Assembly (NCBI GenBank): GCA_013178095.1
Contig: JABLXK010000004.1
Span: 62,001 to 126,000, forward strand
DNA: 64,000 nucleotides
Direction of reading: 5' to 3'
DNA from: Anaerolineae bacterium
GTDB lineage: Bacteria; Chloroflexota; Anaerolineae; Anaerolineales; Anaerolineaceae
Shown: in pieces, positions 1 through 7,923 of the stretch
Layout: each line of letters opens with the position of its first letter
Position numbering within the stretch: position 1 is the stretch's first letter
Notes under the pieces: generated by a model
What the model saw: the letters and a program-made list of their open reading frames with translations, nothing else
Database searches by the model: none
Told to the model about the DNA's origin: nothing
Position numbers and translations under genes: made by a program

Positions 1-849
1 GATGATGTGAACTGCATTCGGGAATTTATCCGGCGGAAAAAGCCTGCCCGGTTAAACATGCCGATCATCGCCAAGCTGGAACTCCCGCAGGCGGTCGAAA
101 ACCTCGATAGCATTTTGGATGCTGCTGATGGGGTAATGGTCGCGCGCGGCGACTTGGGCGTTGAGACCTCACCGGCCGATGTACCGGTCATTCAAAAACG
201 CATTATCCTGGCAGCCAATCGCAAGAATAAGCTGGTGATCACCGCCACCCAGATGCTGGATTCCATGATCGAGAATCCCCGCCCCACGCGCGCTGAGGCT
301 TCGGATGTGGCCAACGCCATTTTCGACGGTACGGATGCCGTCATGCTTTCAGGCGAATCCGCCAACGGCAAATACCCGGTGGAAAGTGTGCGCATGATGG
401 ATGCGATCACGTTAAAAGCCGAAAGCAACATTGCAGATTGGGGTCACTTATACCAACCCACCATCGGAAAGGATCAGGACGACGCGTTTGCGATTGCGAT
501 AGCGGCTCGGGAACTGGCCCATGATCGTGAAGTGGCTTGTATTGCCGTTTTCACACAATACGGGCGCTCCGCCTTGCTGCAATCCAAAGCCAGGCCTCAG
601 GTGCCCATTCTGGCTTTCACCCCAATCGAAGAAACTTACCATAAGCTTGGCTTGTATTGGGGCGTCATCCCTTACCTGGTGCCCTTTTCATCTTCCATTG
701 AGGATATGATCTACCACGTGGAAACAGCTTTGCTGGATTCGGCAGCCTTGCTGCCGGGGCAGAAAGTCGTGTTGATTTCCGGTTTCCCGATCAGCGCGAT
801 GGGCATGCCCAATCTGGCGTTGCTGCACACCATCGGTAGTCTAAAATGA
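1..849 (+). CDS. pyk: Pyruvate kinase, C-terminal part (5' end outside window)
   Basis: Converts phosphoenolpyruvate and ADP to pyruvate and ATP, the last step of glycolysis. The open frame runs in from the left edge, so 282 codons of an enzyme of usually 470-590 residues are visible. The barrel half carries the family signatures IAKLE (catalytic lysine region), VMVARGDLG (metal and substrate site) and ITATQMLDSMIENPRPTRAE, followed by DGTDAVMLSGESA. A C-terminal allosteric-type domain starts near visible residue 155. There is no extra PEP-utiliser domain after it; the protein stops directly after the C-domain. It converges with the oxidoreductase beta gene, whose stop lies 8 bp away. Identification is firm; length and start cannot be judged. 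Confidence 0.96.
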   Translation, partial: DDVNCIREFIRRKKPARLNMPIIAKLELPQAVENLDSILDAADGVMVARGDLGVETSPADVPVIQKRIILAANRKNKLVITATQMLDSMIENPRPTRAEASDVANAIFDGTDAVMLSGESANGKYPVESVRMMDAITLKAESNIADWGHLYQPTIGKDQDDAFAIAIAARELAHDREVACIAVFTQYGRSALLQSKARPQVPILAFTPIEETYHKLGLYWGVIPYLVPFSSSIEDMIYHVETALLDSAALLPGQKVVLISGFPISAMGMPNLALLHTIGSLK

Positions 850-856
850 CCCGGAT

Positions 857-1897
857 TTACTGAAAACTCAGATTGATCATATCCAGCGCTTTTCGATCCG
901 GCCGTAGTTTTTCGGCCGGTATTCGATTAAGTGATTCGCTGCTCATCGAATACATGTCAAAGATGGTCGGCGCATTGGGATCGACGTAGATCAGGCCGGT
1001 GATCAGCCAATTGCGGCGGATAGCCTGTTCCAACAAGCGCACCGCTTCGGTGCGGTTGGTCGGGTCGTACTGTCTCTCCAGTTTTTTGAATACAATCACC
1101 GACCCATCATGCATGGTCACCTCGCGCACGGTGCCGTTTTCAAAATCTTCCACGGTGATTTCCTCGCGCGGCATGACAAACTCCACCTCATGCAACGGCG
1201 CTTCGTGCCCTTTTCCCCACGAGTATGAATGCAGCGAATAATCTTGATTATTGAATGTTACACACGGGCTGATGATATCCAGCACTGCCGTACCGTCATG
1301 GCTCAAAGCAGCTTTAATCAGTTCTTTTACCTGTTTTGGGTCGCCGGCGAATGACCGCGCGACGAACGATGCATTGGCCGCCACCGCTTCCAGGGCAATG
1401 TCCACCGGCAAATAAGGATTTTCACCCTGCCGTTTCAATTTCAACCCTTTCTCGGCGGTGGCGGAGAACTGCCCTTTGGTCAGGCCATACACGCCATTGT
1501 TTTCCACGATATATACCATGGGCAAATTGCGCCTGACCAGGTGCTTGAACTGGCTTAGGCCGATATTGGCGGTATCGCCATCTCCGCTGATCCCGATCCC
1601 CTTGAGTGTCCTATCAGCGAACAATGCCCCTTCCGCCAGGGAGGGCATGCGCCCGTGCAGGCCGTTGAATGCGAAGGACCTGTCCAGGAAATAGGCAGTC
1701 GATTTGCTGGAACAGCCGATCCCGCTGAATTTGACGATCTTTTCAGGTTGAAGCTCCAATTCATAACAGGCGGAAACGATCATATTCGCAATAGAATTAT
1801 GCCCGCAGCCTTTGCACAGTGTGGTCGGCAATCCCAGATAATCGCTGCGGTTATACCCTAAAGCATTCGGATAGGATCGTTTTAATGTCGTTTCCAT
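857..1897 (-). CDS. korB: 2-oxoacid:ferredoxin oxidoreductase, beta subunit
   Basis: Thiamine-diphosphate subunit of an enzyme that oxidises a 2-oxoacid to acyl-CoA, CO2 and reduced ferredoxin in the cytoplasm. The 346-residue protein has the TPP motif GDGD (residues 105-108) ending in ENN. Four cysteines (C28, C31, C62, C212) match the positions that bind the single [4Fe-4S] cluster in archaeal OFOR-type beta subunits. The frame is open further upstream, but the ATG at 1897 is preferred: it begins a normal N-terminus and lies 5 bp after the alpha stop, with a GGAAGG ribosome site inside the alpha gene. It is cotranscribed with the alpha gene and the FCD regulator. 2-Oxoglutarate or another oxoacid could be the substrate; the sequence alone does not decide. 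Confidence 0.93.
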   Translation of the reverse strand: METTLKRSYPNALGYNRSDYLGLPTTLCKGCGHNSIANMIVSACYELELQPEKIVKFSGIGCSSKSTAYFLDRSFAFNGLHGRMPSLAEGALFADRTLKGIGISGDGDTANIGLSQFKHLVRRNLPMVYIVENNGVYGLTKGQFSATAEKGLKLKRQGENPYLPVDIALEAVAANASFVARSFAGDPKQVKELIKAALSHDGTAVLDIISPCVTFNNQDYSLHSYSWGKGHEAPLHEVEFVMPREEITVEDFENGTVREVTMHDGSVIVFKKLERQYDPTNRTEAVRLLEQAIRRNWLITGLIYVDPNAPTIFDMYSMSSESLNRIPAEKLRPDRKALDMINLSFQ

Positions 1898-1902
1898 ATT
1901 GA

Positions 1903-3693
1903 TCAACCTTCCATTTTTTCTATTTGGCTCACAATCCATTCGGCGCTCAGCGAAAGCCCGTCGCACCTGGCAGCGCTGCGGAGTTTTGCTGCATAGTCAG
2001 GGAAGTTTACGTTCAAGATCTGTCTCATCTGGCCATCGCGGTTAGCTTCGACGATGTAGATTCGATCGTGCGTTTTAAGGAAAGTTTCCACTTCATCAGT
2101 AAAAGGCAATGCTTTAATGCGCAAGAAATCCACCTGCCGCCCGCTCCGATTCAACATCGCCACCGCTTCCAGGGCGCTCATTTTTGTCGAACCATACGCG
2201 ATTAATCCAACCCGGCCTTTTTCCTCGTTCAGCACCTCCGCCGGCGGGACCAGTTTTTTGGCGCTCTCGACCTTTTTTTTCAATCGCTGCAGGTTTTTTT
2301 CCCAATCCCGGTTCTCTTCGCTGTAATGCGCGAATTCGTCATGCCCGGTTCCGCGCGTGAAATAAGCTGCTTTTTCATGCAGGTTTCCGAGGATCGTCCG
2401 GTAGGGAATCCCGTCGCCATCGATATCCTGATACCTGCCCCACTGCCCGCTTTTTTTAAGCAGGGTTTCCAGGTCTTTTTCCCAAAGGACCTTGCCGCGT
2501 TCCATCTTATGGTCCGGGTACGCGAAAGGATCGGCTTCCCAGATATTCATGCCCAATTCAAGATCGCTCAGCACGATCACCGGTGTTTGCAATTGCTCGG
2601 CGATGTCCAGCGCTTTCCAACCGAACTCGAAACATTCCTCAACGTCGCCGGGCAGCAGGATGATCATATCTTTATCGCCATGGCTGATGAAATAGGTAAA
2701 AGTTAGATCTCCCTGCGAGGTGTGGGTTGGCAAGCCGGTTGATGGCCCGACGCGCTGTACGTCCCAAACCACGATGGGGACTTCGGCAAAATAAGCCAGC
2801 CCCAGATACTCCGCCATGAGGCATAATCCCGGGCCTGAGGTCGAAGTCATAGCTCGGAGCCCGGCCCAACCGGCGCCCACCACCATGCCGATGGCTGCCA
2901 ACTCGTCCTCGGCTTGCACAACCACGCAATTGGTTGTGCCGGTTTGGGGATCCGTACGCAGCTTGGGGATATACTCGTTCAATGCCTCGGCCAGACCGGT
3001 GGCTGGCGTGATGGGATACCAGGCGGCATACTGTAAACCGCCGAACAGAGCACCCAACGCTCCAGCGGTATTGCCATCCACCAGGATCTTGTTTTCAGCG
3101 TGCTCCAATGCCGCCAGTTTATAATCGCCTGGATTGGCCAGATTTTGATGCGCCCAATCAAAAGCGATTTTTACTACTTTCAGGTTCGGTTCGACTGCGC
3201 TTTGGCGGTGGTCAAAGTGGTATTGCAAAGCTGCTTCAATTTTTTCAAGGTCAATTCCGACCAACCAGGCCAGAATTCCCACATAGACCATATTCGCCAG
3301 GTAAATGTGCAAGTTAGTTGGGGTTTTAGAAGCTTCCAGCAGCATCTTTACCGGCATGGGTATTTTTTTCATCCCGGCCGGCAGCTCATCGAGCAGAATC
3401 TCCTCGTTGATCAGGACCAGCCCGCCTTCAACCACTTTTTCCAAATCCGCGGCAACCGTTTCGGGATTCATCGCCACCAGTATATGGCAATGTTCTTGAC
3501 GGCCTTTGTAACCGGCTGCATTCACCCGCAGGTTGTACCAGGTTGGCAAGCCTTGTATGTTCGAGGGAAAAATGTTGCGTGCGCTGACCGGAACCCCCAT
3601 TTTAGAAATAGCCCGCAGGATGGTGTTGTTGGCAGTTGCGCTGCCGGAACCATTGATCGTGCTGAACGTAACGCTGAAATCATTTATCTGCAT
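1903..3693 (-). CDS. korA: 2-oxoacid:ferredoxin oxidoreductase, fused gamma-alpha subunit
   Basis: Partner of the beta subunit. The 596 residues hold a gamma domain (about 1-195) fused ahead of the alpha pyrimidine-binding domain (about 205-590). The substrate-loop motif YPITPAT is at 226-232, the spot where archaeal OFORs have YPITPSS. The open frame extends to a TTG at 3717, but the ATG at 3693 has AAGGG seven bases upstream and starts like its relatives. The gene starts 10 bp after the regulator stop, so regulator, alpha and beta form one operon. No ferredoxin-domain (delta) subunit is present, so electrons should leave through a separate ferredoxin. Family assignment is firm; substrate is open (2-oxoglutarate, pyruvate or branched-chain oxoacids). 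Confidence 0.93.
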   Translation of the reverse strand: MQINDFSVTFSTINGSGSATANNTILRAISKMGVPVSARNIFPSNIQGLPTWYNLRVNAAGYKGRQEHCHILVAMNPETVAADLEKVVEGGLVLINEEILLDELPAGMKKIPMPVKMLLEASKTPTNLHIYLANMVYVGILAWLVGIDLEKIEAALQYHFDHRQSAVEPNLKVVKIAFDWAHQNLANPGDYKLAALEHAENKILVDGNTAGALGALFGGLQYAAWYPITPATGLAEALNEYIPKLRTDPQTGTTNCVVVQAEDELAAIGMVVGAGWAGLRAMTSTSGPGLCLMAEYLGLAYFAEVPIVVWDVQRVGPSTGLPTHTSQGDLTFTYFISHGDKDMIILLPGDVEECFEFGWKALDIAEQLQTPVIVLSDLELGMNIWEADPFAYPDHKMERGKVLWEKDLETLLKKSGQWGRYQDIDGDGIPYRTILGNLHEKAAYFTRGTGHDEFAHYSEENRDWEKNLQRLKKKVESAKKLVPPAEVLNEEKGRVGLIAYGSTKMSALEAVAMLNRSGRQVDFLRIKALPFTDEVETFLKTHDRIYIVEANRDGQMRQILNVNFPDYAAKLRSAARCDGLSLSAEWIVSQIEKMEG

Positions 3694-3703
3694 ACGGAAA
3701 CCC

Positions 3704-4378
3704 TTATCTTTTCGCAATCAATTTGATATGGTCGATCATCATTTGATAAGCCTTGTCAATCTGCTTTTCCACCAGGCACTTTCCGATGCTTTCGTGATAA
3801 TCCCAAACAGATTCCAGGTAAGCTAGATCGGAATAGATATTCAACCCGACCATTTCGTAAGTGTCCCAGTAACATTCCAGAAGGCCGTTCAGGAAAACGT
3901 TATTCAAGCGCTTGTATATCAATAAATGATAGTTTCGGTGTTCCTGATGGGGTATCTGAATGGGAGTATCGCGCAGTTTTCTTTTGGCAGTCTGGATCAG
4001 ATCCATCAAATCCGCGCAATCTTTTTCGGTCAGCAATGCAGCTGCTTCACGGAAATACACTCTCTCCAGATGACTGCGCAGATCGGCAAATTGGGTGAAA
4101 TATTTCCGGTCGATTTTTATGGCGTAGTAAAGACTTTTAATGACAGCGGGTGTGAAGCTATAGGGCTGGATTTCAATTCCCTTGCGAGGTTGTATCTTGA
4201 TCAAACCCAAATTACGCGCCAATTCCATCTGCTCCCGCAGACAGGCAACGCTGACGCCCAATTCTTTACTGATCGCTTCGATTGAGGGAATATCTTGATC
4301 GGGAGAATTGACCTGCTTATCGATCAGGTAATCGATGAATTCTTCCTGTTTTGCGGAGAAAATCGGTCGGTTGTTCAT
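3704..4378 (-). CDS. GntR-family transcriptional regulator with FCD ligand domain
   Basis: DNA-binding regulator of 224 residues. A winged helix-turn-helix occupies about residues 8-70 (IPSIEAISKELGVS is the recognition region). An all-helical FCD domain follows (about 80-220) with the histidines typical of its ligand or metal pocket (HQEHRNYH, WDYHESIG). It is the first gene of the operon with the oxoacid oxidoreductase, so it probably responds to an organic acid and controls that enzyme and itself. The start codon abuts a perfect 27-bp palindrome and there is no Shine-Dalgarno, so the transcript leader must be very short. FadR, PdhR and LldR are relatives; the effector cannot be told. Confidence 0.85.
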   Translation of the reverse strand: MNNRPIFSAKQEEFIDYLIDKQVNSPDQDIPSIEAISKELGVSVACLREQMELARNLGLIKIQPRKGIEIQPYSFTPAVIKSLYYAIKIDRKYFTQFADLRSHLERVYFREAAALLTEKDCADLMDLIQTAKRKLRDTPIQIPHQEHRNYHLLIYKRLNNVFLNGLLECYWDTYEMVGLNIYSDLAYLESVWDYHESIGKCLVEKQIDKAYQMMIDHIKLIAKR

Positions 4379-4379
4379 A

Positions 4380-4406
4380 AATATTATTAATCAGATTAAT
4401 AATATT
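4380..4406. promoter_or_regulatory. Perfect 27-bp palindrome, probable operator of the FCD regulator
   Basis: AATATTATTAATC, one A, then its exact reverse complement. It lies one base upstream of the regulator start codon and overlaps the predicted -10 and transcription start. Dyads of this kind are usual FadR/GntR-type operators. Autorepression is inferred from position. Confidence 0.6.
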
Positions 4407-4432
4407 ATTACACCGATTGGTTCTTTAATCAA
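4405..4432 (-). promoter_or_regulatory. Promoter of regulator-korA-korB operon
   Basis: Read on the minus strand: TTGATT (4427-4432), 16-bp spacer, TAATAA (4405-4410). The start point would fall inside the palindrome, giving a leader of roughly 20 nt without a ribosome site. Confidence 0.5.
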
Positions 4433-4466
4433 CTTTTTATGTAATTATTTCGGAATGATATCCGGT

Positions 4467-5183
4467 CTATCTCCGAAAAATGATCCGTTTAAACTGTTCC
4501 GAATAGCGCGGACGCTCATCCGTTGAATCTTCCGTATGGCGTTTTTTCATGCGCTCAATAAAAGCCTCTTCGAGGCCAATTTGGGAGCGATGCTTGAGCA
4601 GCGCTTCTATTTTCTGCTCCCAGGTTTCCGTGACATCGATCACCAGATTGGGTTCTTTCGGCAGGGAAAGCCACACTTCTTCCACGCCGTGCGGATAGAG
4701 TTCTTCATCCGTAATCAATTCCGTAAAAAACAAGGGATTGCCGGCTGCCGGAAAGACCGCCTCAATGGCCACCTGTCCGGCTGCGCGGTGATCCGGATGA
4801 TTAATGTAATCGTCGTGCATGTAAAAATTGGTCGGATCGCAGCTGACCAGGATTTGCGGTTTTTTTTGGCGGATCACGCGGGTAACATCTTTGCGCAACG
4901 TCATGCTGGGTACCAGGTATCCATCTTCGTTATCCAGAAAACTGATATCCCTCACACCCAGGACAGCGGCGGCTTCTTTTTGTTCTCTTTCTCGAACTTG
5001 CTTGATGTCTGCGTCCGCTTTGAAATGCTCATTCACGCCTTTATCCCCCCTGGTAAGTAAACAATAGGCTACTTCGTGGCCCTGCCGGCACCATTCGGCG
5101 ATAGTTGCCCCGCAAAAAAATTCTGGATCATCAGGATGAGCCAGAATCACCAATATTTTTTTCTTTTGATCCCAAAATTGCAT
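4467..5183 (-). CDS. PIG-L family Zn-dependent N-deacetylase
   Basis: Predicted metal-dependent deacetylase acting on an N-acetylglucosamine-type substrate, 238 residues. The family motif AHPDDPEF is near residue 15 (His and two Asp for the metal and catalytic base). The second metal site NHPDHRAAGQ is in the middle of the protein. The frame is open upstream, overlapping ricT, but the ATG at 5183, 4 bp after the ricT stop, begins right before the domain. Family members deacetylate GlcNAc-PI, mycothiol or bacillithiol precursors, or sugar-antibiotic intermediates. No glycosyltransferase or cysteine ligase lies beside it here, so the substrate stays unknown. Cotranscribed with ricT and mrp. Confidence 0.85.
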   Translation of the reverse strand: MQFWDQKKKILVILAHPDDPEFFCGATIAEWCRQGHEVAYCLLTRGDKGVNEHFKADADIKQVREREQKEAAAVLGVRDISFLDNEDGYLVPSMTLRKDVTRVIRQKKPQILVSCDPTNFYMHDDYINHPDHRAAGQVAIEAVFPAAGNPLFFTELITDEELYPHGVEEVWLSLPKEPNLVIDVTETWEQKIEALLKHRSQIGLEEAFIERMKKRHTEDSTDERPRYSEQFKRIIFRR

Positions 5184-5187
5184 TAGC

Positions 5188-6156
5188 TTATTGCTTTCTA
5201 TCCGGACGTCGTTGATTTCGATGGGAATGCTGCCGCTGCCTCTGATCCGGTTGGCCTGATTTTTCCGCTGTATGATTTGTTTGGTCGTTGGCCTGCGGCT
5301 TTTTTGCTTCGTGAATCTGTTTGGCTTCGGAAATTTCGCTAACATGAAATTCCTTCACCCCAATCTCTTCCAGTTGAACGTACACGCACTCGCGCAAGGG
5401 TGCCACGTCCCGAATCTTGCCAATCCCATTGGGGGTCATCACCATCTTGTTGCGCTTGGGCATGTTCTTCAATGCCTCGACGTATTGACAATGTTCATAG
5501 GCCAGGCAGCAACGCAGCCGATCGCACATCCCGGTGATATCCGAAGGGGTCAATGAAATGCCCTGCGTTTTTGCCATACGGATGGAAATGGACTCAAACT
5601 GGCACAGAAATTTACTGCAGCAGCGTGTGGGGAATCCACAGGCGCCCATCCCGCCGAAAAACTTGGCAACGTCCCTGGGGCCTATTTTGTGAAAATCGAT
5701 GCGTGCATTTGGATATTTCTTGCCCAAACTCTTTTTCACCTGGTTCAAATTCGGGCTTTCTTCGCTTTCGGAAGTGAACAGAAAGGATAGGATCTTTTCA
5801 TCGAAACTGAATTCCGCCATCACGACTTTTACATCCGCGATTTTTTGATCGTTGATTTGTCGCTTGCATTCCTGCAGTACCTGGTCGGCTTTTTGGGCAA
5901 GTTCCTCGTGCCTGGCCAGGTCTTCGGCGGTGGCAATGCGGTCCACGGATTTATAGCTGGCGTTTTTCAGGATCTCTTCATCGGTGACAATTTCGGCCAG
6001 CTCGCCCAACTGCCACCCGCGGCTGGTTTCCACGACCAGATGGTCGCCGATTTTCAGCTCGCCGATCTTGGAAGCGTCGAAATAATAATTCTTGCCGATT
6101 TTTGAAAAACGGATGCCGACGATTACCGGTAAATCCTTTGTCTGTTCATCGCCCAT
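5188..6156 (-). CDS. ricT: PSP1-domain protein, RicT (YaaT)-like
   Basis: 322-residue protein whose core is the PSP1 domain (about residues 55-265). It has the conserved cysteine-rich stretch GACGFPTRCCSKFLCQF and the second cluster CDRLRCCLAYEHC. In Bacillus, RicT is part of the Ric (Y) complex with [4Fe-4S] clusters that helps RNase Y mature mRNAs and promotes sporulation and competence. Whether RicA and RicF partners exist cannot be seen. The last 50 or so residues are a polar tail rich in Gln, His, Arg and Lys, probably disordered. It sits 6 bp after mrp, an Fe-S carrier type ATPase, which agrees with a cluster-bearing protein. The start ATG at 6156 directly precedes the conserved region. 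Confidence 0.85.
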   Translation of the reverse strand: MGDEQTKDLPVIVGIRFSKIGKNYYFDASKIGELKIGDHLVVETSRGWQLGELAEIVTDEEILKNASYKSVDRIATAEDLARHEELAQKADQVLQECKRQINDQKIADVKVVMAEFSFDEKILSFLFTSESEESPNLNQVKKSLGKKYPNARIDFHKIGPRDVAKFFGGMGACGFPTRCCSKFLCQFESISIRMAKTQGISLTPSDITGMCDRLRCCLAYEHCQYVEALKNMPKRNKMVMTPNGIGKIRDVAPLRECVYVQLEEIGVKEFHVSEISEAKQIHEAKKPQANDQTNHTAEKSGQPDQRQRQHSHRNQRRPDRKQ

Positions 6157-6162
6157 TGTCGA

Positions 6163-7212
6163 TTATTCCTCTAGACTTAATCGCGATATGAATGATGCGA
6201 CTTCGCAAGCCATCGAATTGAAAATCTGCGCCGGTTTTGAATCCGGCTGGCTGACAACAATCGGCTGGCCAGTATCGCCTTTAATGCGAATTTGTGGATC
6301 CAGGGGTATCCTTCCCAGGAAAGTCAGCCCGTAGGCGTTAGCCATGGCTTCGCCTCCACCTTCACCGAATACGTCCAGTGAAGTCCCGTCCGGCAGCAGC
6401 ATGGAACCCATATTCTCTACCACTCCGGCAACCGGAATTTCAAGTTTGCGGAACATTTCAATTCCGCGGCTGGCGTCTTCCAATGATACCCGCTGCGGCA
6501 TGGTCACAATCACGCCGCATGTAACGGGAATATGCTGGGCAAGGCTGAGCTGTACATCCCCCGTGCCCGGCGGCAGATCAACCACCAGATAATCCAGTTC
6601 GCCCCATTCAACATCCGTCAAAAATTGCCGGATGGTGGAATTCAGTAATGGTCCACGCCAAATCAGCGGCTGACCTTGTTTGACAAGGAAACCGATTGAA
6701 ATGATCTTCACCTTATAATTTTCTGCCGGCACCATCTTGTTGTTGCGCGGATTCGGAAGCTGGTTTACTCCCATCATGGTGGGTACGTTCGGGCCGTAGA
6801 TATCGGCGTCCATGATTCCCACTTTTGCTCCGGTAGCAGCCAAAGCAATCGCCAGGTTAACCGCCACGGTGGATTTACCAACCCCGCCCTTGCCGGACGC
6901 GACCGCGATGATGTTTTTGATCTGCAAATCGATCTGTTCGGTAATTTTCTGCTGCTGGGGAACACGGGCGTCCATCTTGATGATGACCTCTTTAACCCCT
7001 GCGACGCCTTCAAAAGCCTTTTTAGCGTCGGCTTCGATACGGCTCTTCAAGGGACAGGCGGGTGTGGTTAACTGGATGGTGAATTTGACCACGCCTCCAT
7101 TCACCTCAAGGTCCTGAATCATGTTCAACGTTACCAGATCCTTGTGCAATTCAGGATCCATAACGGTTTTTAGAATAGCAATTGCCTGCTCTTTAGTGAA
7201 TAGTTCGCTCAT
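6163..7212 (-). CDS. mrp: Mrp/ApbC-type P-loop ATPase
   Basis: Cytoplasmic ATPase of the Mrp/NBP35 family, which carries or inserts Fe-S clusters; 349 residues. An N-terminal MIP18 (DUF59) domain covers about 5-85. The MinD-like ATPase begins near 98 with the deviant Walker A GKGGVGKS at 107-114, then DADIYGPN and the Walker B VVDLPPGTGD. The usual CxxC in the segment after VEN, which bridges a cluster between two subunits, is absent: the sequence there reads MGSMLLPDGTSLDVFG, without cysteine. Cysteines remain in the MIP18 part (PACPLK). First gene of the mrp-ricT-deacetylase run. The family is clear; whether it carries clusters in the standard way is uncertain. Confidence 0.9.
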   Translation of the reverse strand: MSELFTKEQAIAILKTVMDPELHKDLVTLNMIQDLEVNGGVVKFTIQLTTPACPLKSRIEADAKKAFEGVAGVKEVIIKMDARVPQQQKITEQIDLQIKNIIAVASGKGGVGKSTVAVNLAIALAATGAKVGIMDADIYGPNVPTMMGVNQLPNPRNNKMVPAENYKVKIISIGFLVKQGQPLIWRGPLLNSTIRQFLTDVEWGELDYLVVDLPPGTGDVQLSLAQHIPVTCGVIVTMPQRVSLEDASRGIEMFRKLEIPVAGVVENMGSMLLPDGTSLDVFGEGGGEAMANAYGLTFLGRIPLDPQIRIKGDTGQPIVVSQPDSKPAQIFNSMACEVASFISRLSLEE

Positions 7213-7268
7213 AGGTTTAATTTTATTGAACTTTCTGAAAAATATTAACTGAGGGCAATTCTAACACA

Positions 7269-7298
7269 TTGCGATTTAGATTTCCGGTTTGTTACAAT
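7269..7298 (+). promoter_or_regulatory. Promoter candidate for the flavodoxin gene
   Basis: TTGCGA, 18-bp spacer, TACAAT, about 80 bp ahead of the start codon. It lies in the divergent gap between mrp and the flavodoxin gene. Confidence 0.4.
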
Positions 7299-7377
7299 TG
7301 CAGCATTCCTGCCTGAATGCTCATTCACGGGTAAAATTGCTTTTAGTTCATATTCACGAAAGTTCTCGGAGGTTTTA

Positions 7378-7920
7378 ATGGAAAAAATATTAGTTGCCTA
7401 TTCCACCTGGGCAGGCGCAACCCATCAGGTTGCTGATGAGATTGCCCGTCAACTGCGCACGCACGGTGTTGAAGTTGCAGTTGCTTCGGTGGGCGATGTA
7501 AAAGACATTTCCGCTTTCCAGGCAATTATTACCGGTTCCTCCATTCATGCCGGTCAAACCAATGGCGCATTCAAACGGTTTCTGCGCAAATTCAAGAAAC
7601 AACTTTCTGCAAAGCCAGTCAGTGTGTTTGCCGTGTGCGCCAATATGTCTGAGGAAAATCCCCGTGCCCGTAAAGAAACGCTGGGTTGGTTGAATAAAAC
7701 CCTTGAAAAATTCCCTTCGATTAAACCGGTTTCCATTGGGTTGTTCGGCGGTGCGGTCATAACCGAGGGCGAGGATTTTCAAAAATTGAACTTCATGTTT
7801 CGCAAAGTGGTCGCCTCAATGAAAGATACCCTGAGCAAGGATCATGGTAAATCGGATTTCCGCGATTGGGACGCAATCCGCGCCTGGGCTGATGAAGCTT
7901 ACCATCTCTTGTCTAAATAA
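7378..7920 (+). CDS. Flavodoxin-fold protein (HemG/flavodoxin-like)
   Basis: 180-residue FMN-binding protein. The phosphate loop is STWAGATHQVADEIA near residues 9-23, in the place of the flavodoxin T/S-x-T-G-N-T loop. The segment ITGSSIHAGQ is a second flavin contact region. The length, and the pattern of single-domain proteins with FKRFLRKF after GSSIHAG, resemble HemG-type menaquinone-dependent protoporphyrinogen oxidase relatives and other long-loop flavodoxins. A good ribosome site (GGAGG) precedes the ATG. The next gene starts 3 bp after its stop, so the two are cotranscribed, although no shared function is evident. Redox carrier or reductase; the partner is unknown. Confidence 0.8.
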   Translation: MEKILVAYSTWAGATHQVADEIARQLRTHGVEVAVASVGDVKDISAFQAIITGSSIHAGQTNGAFKRFLRKFKKQLSAKPVSVFAVCANMSEENPRARKETLGWLNKTLEKFPSIKPVSIGLFGGAVITEGEDFQKLNFMFRKVVASMKDTLSKDHGKSDFRDWDAIRAWADEAYHLLSK

Positions 7921-7923
7921 TCC

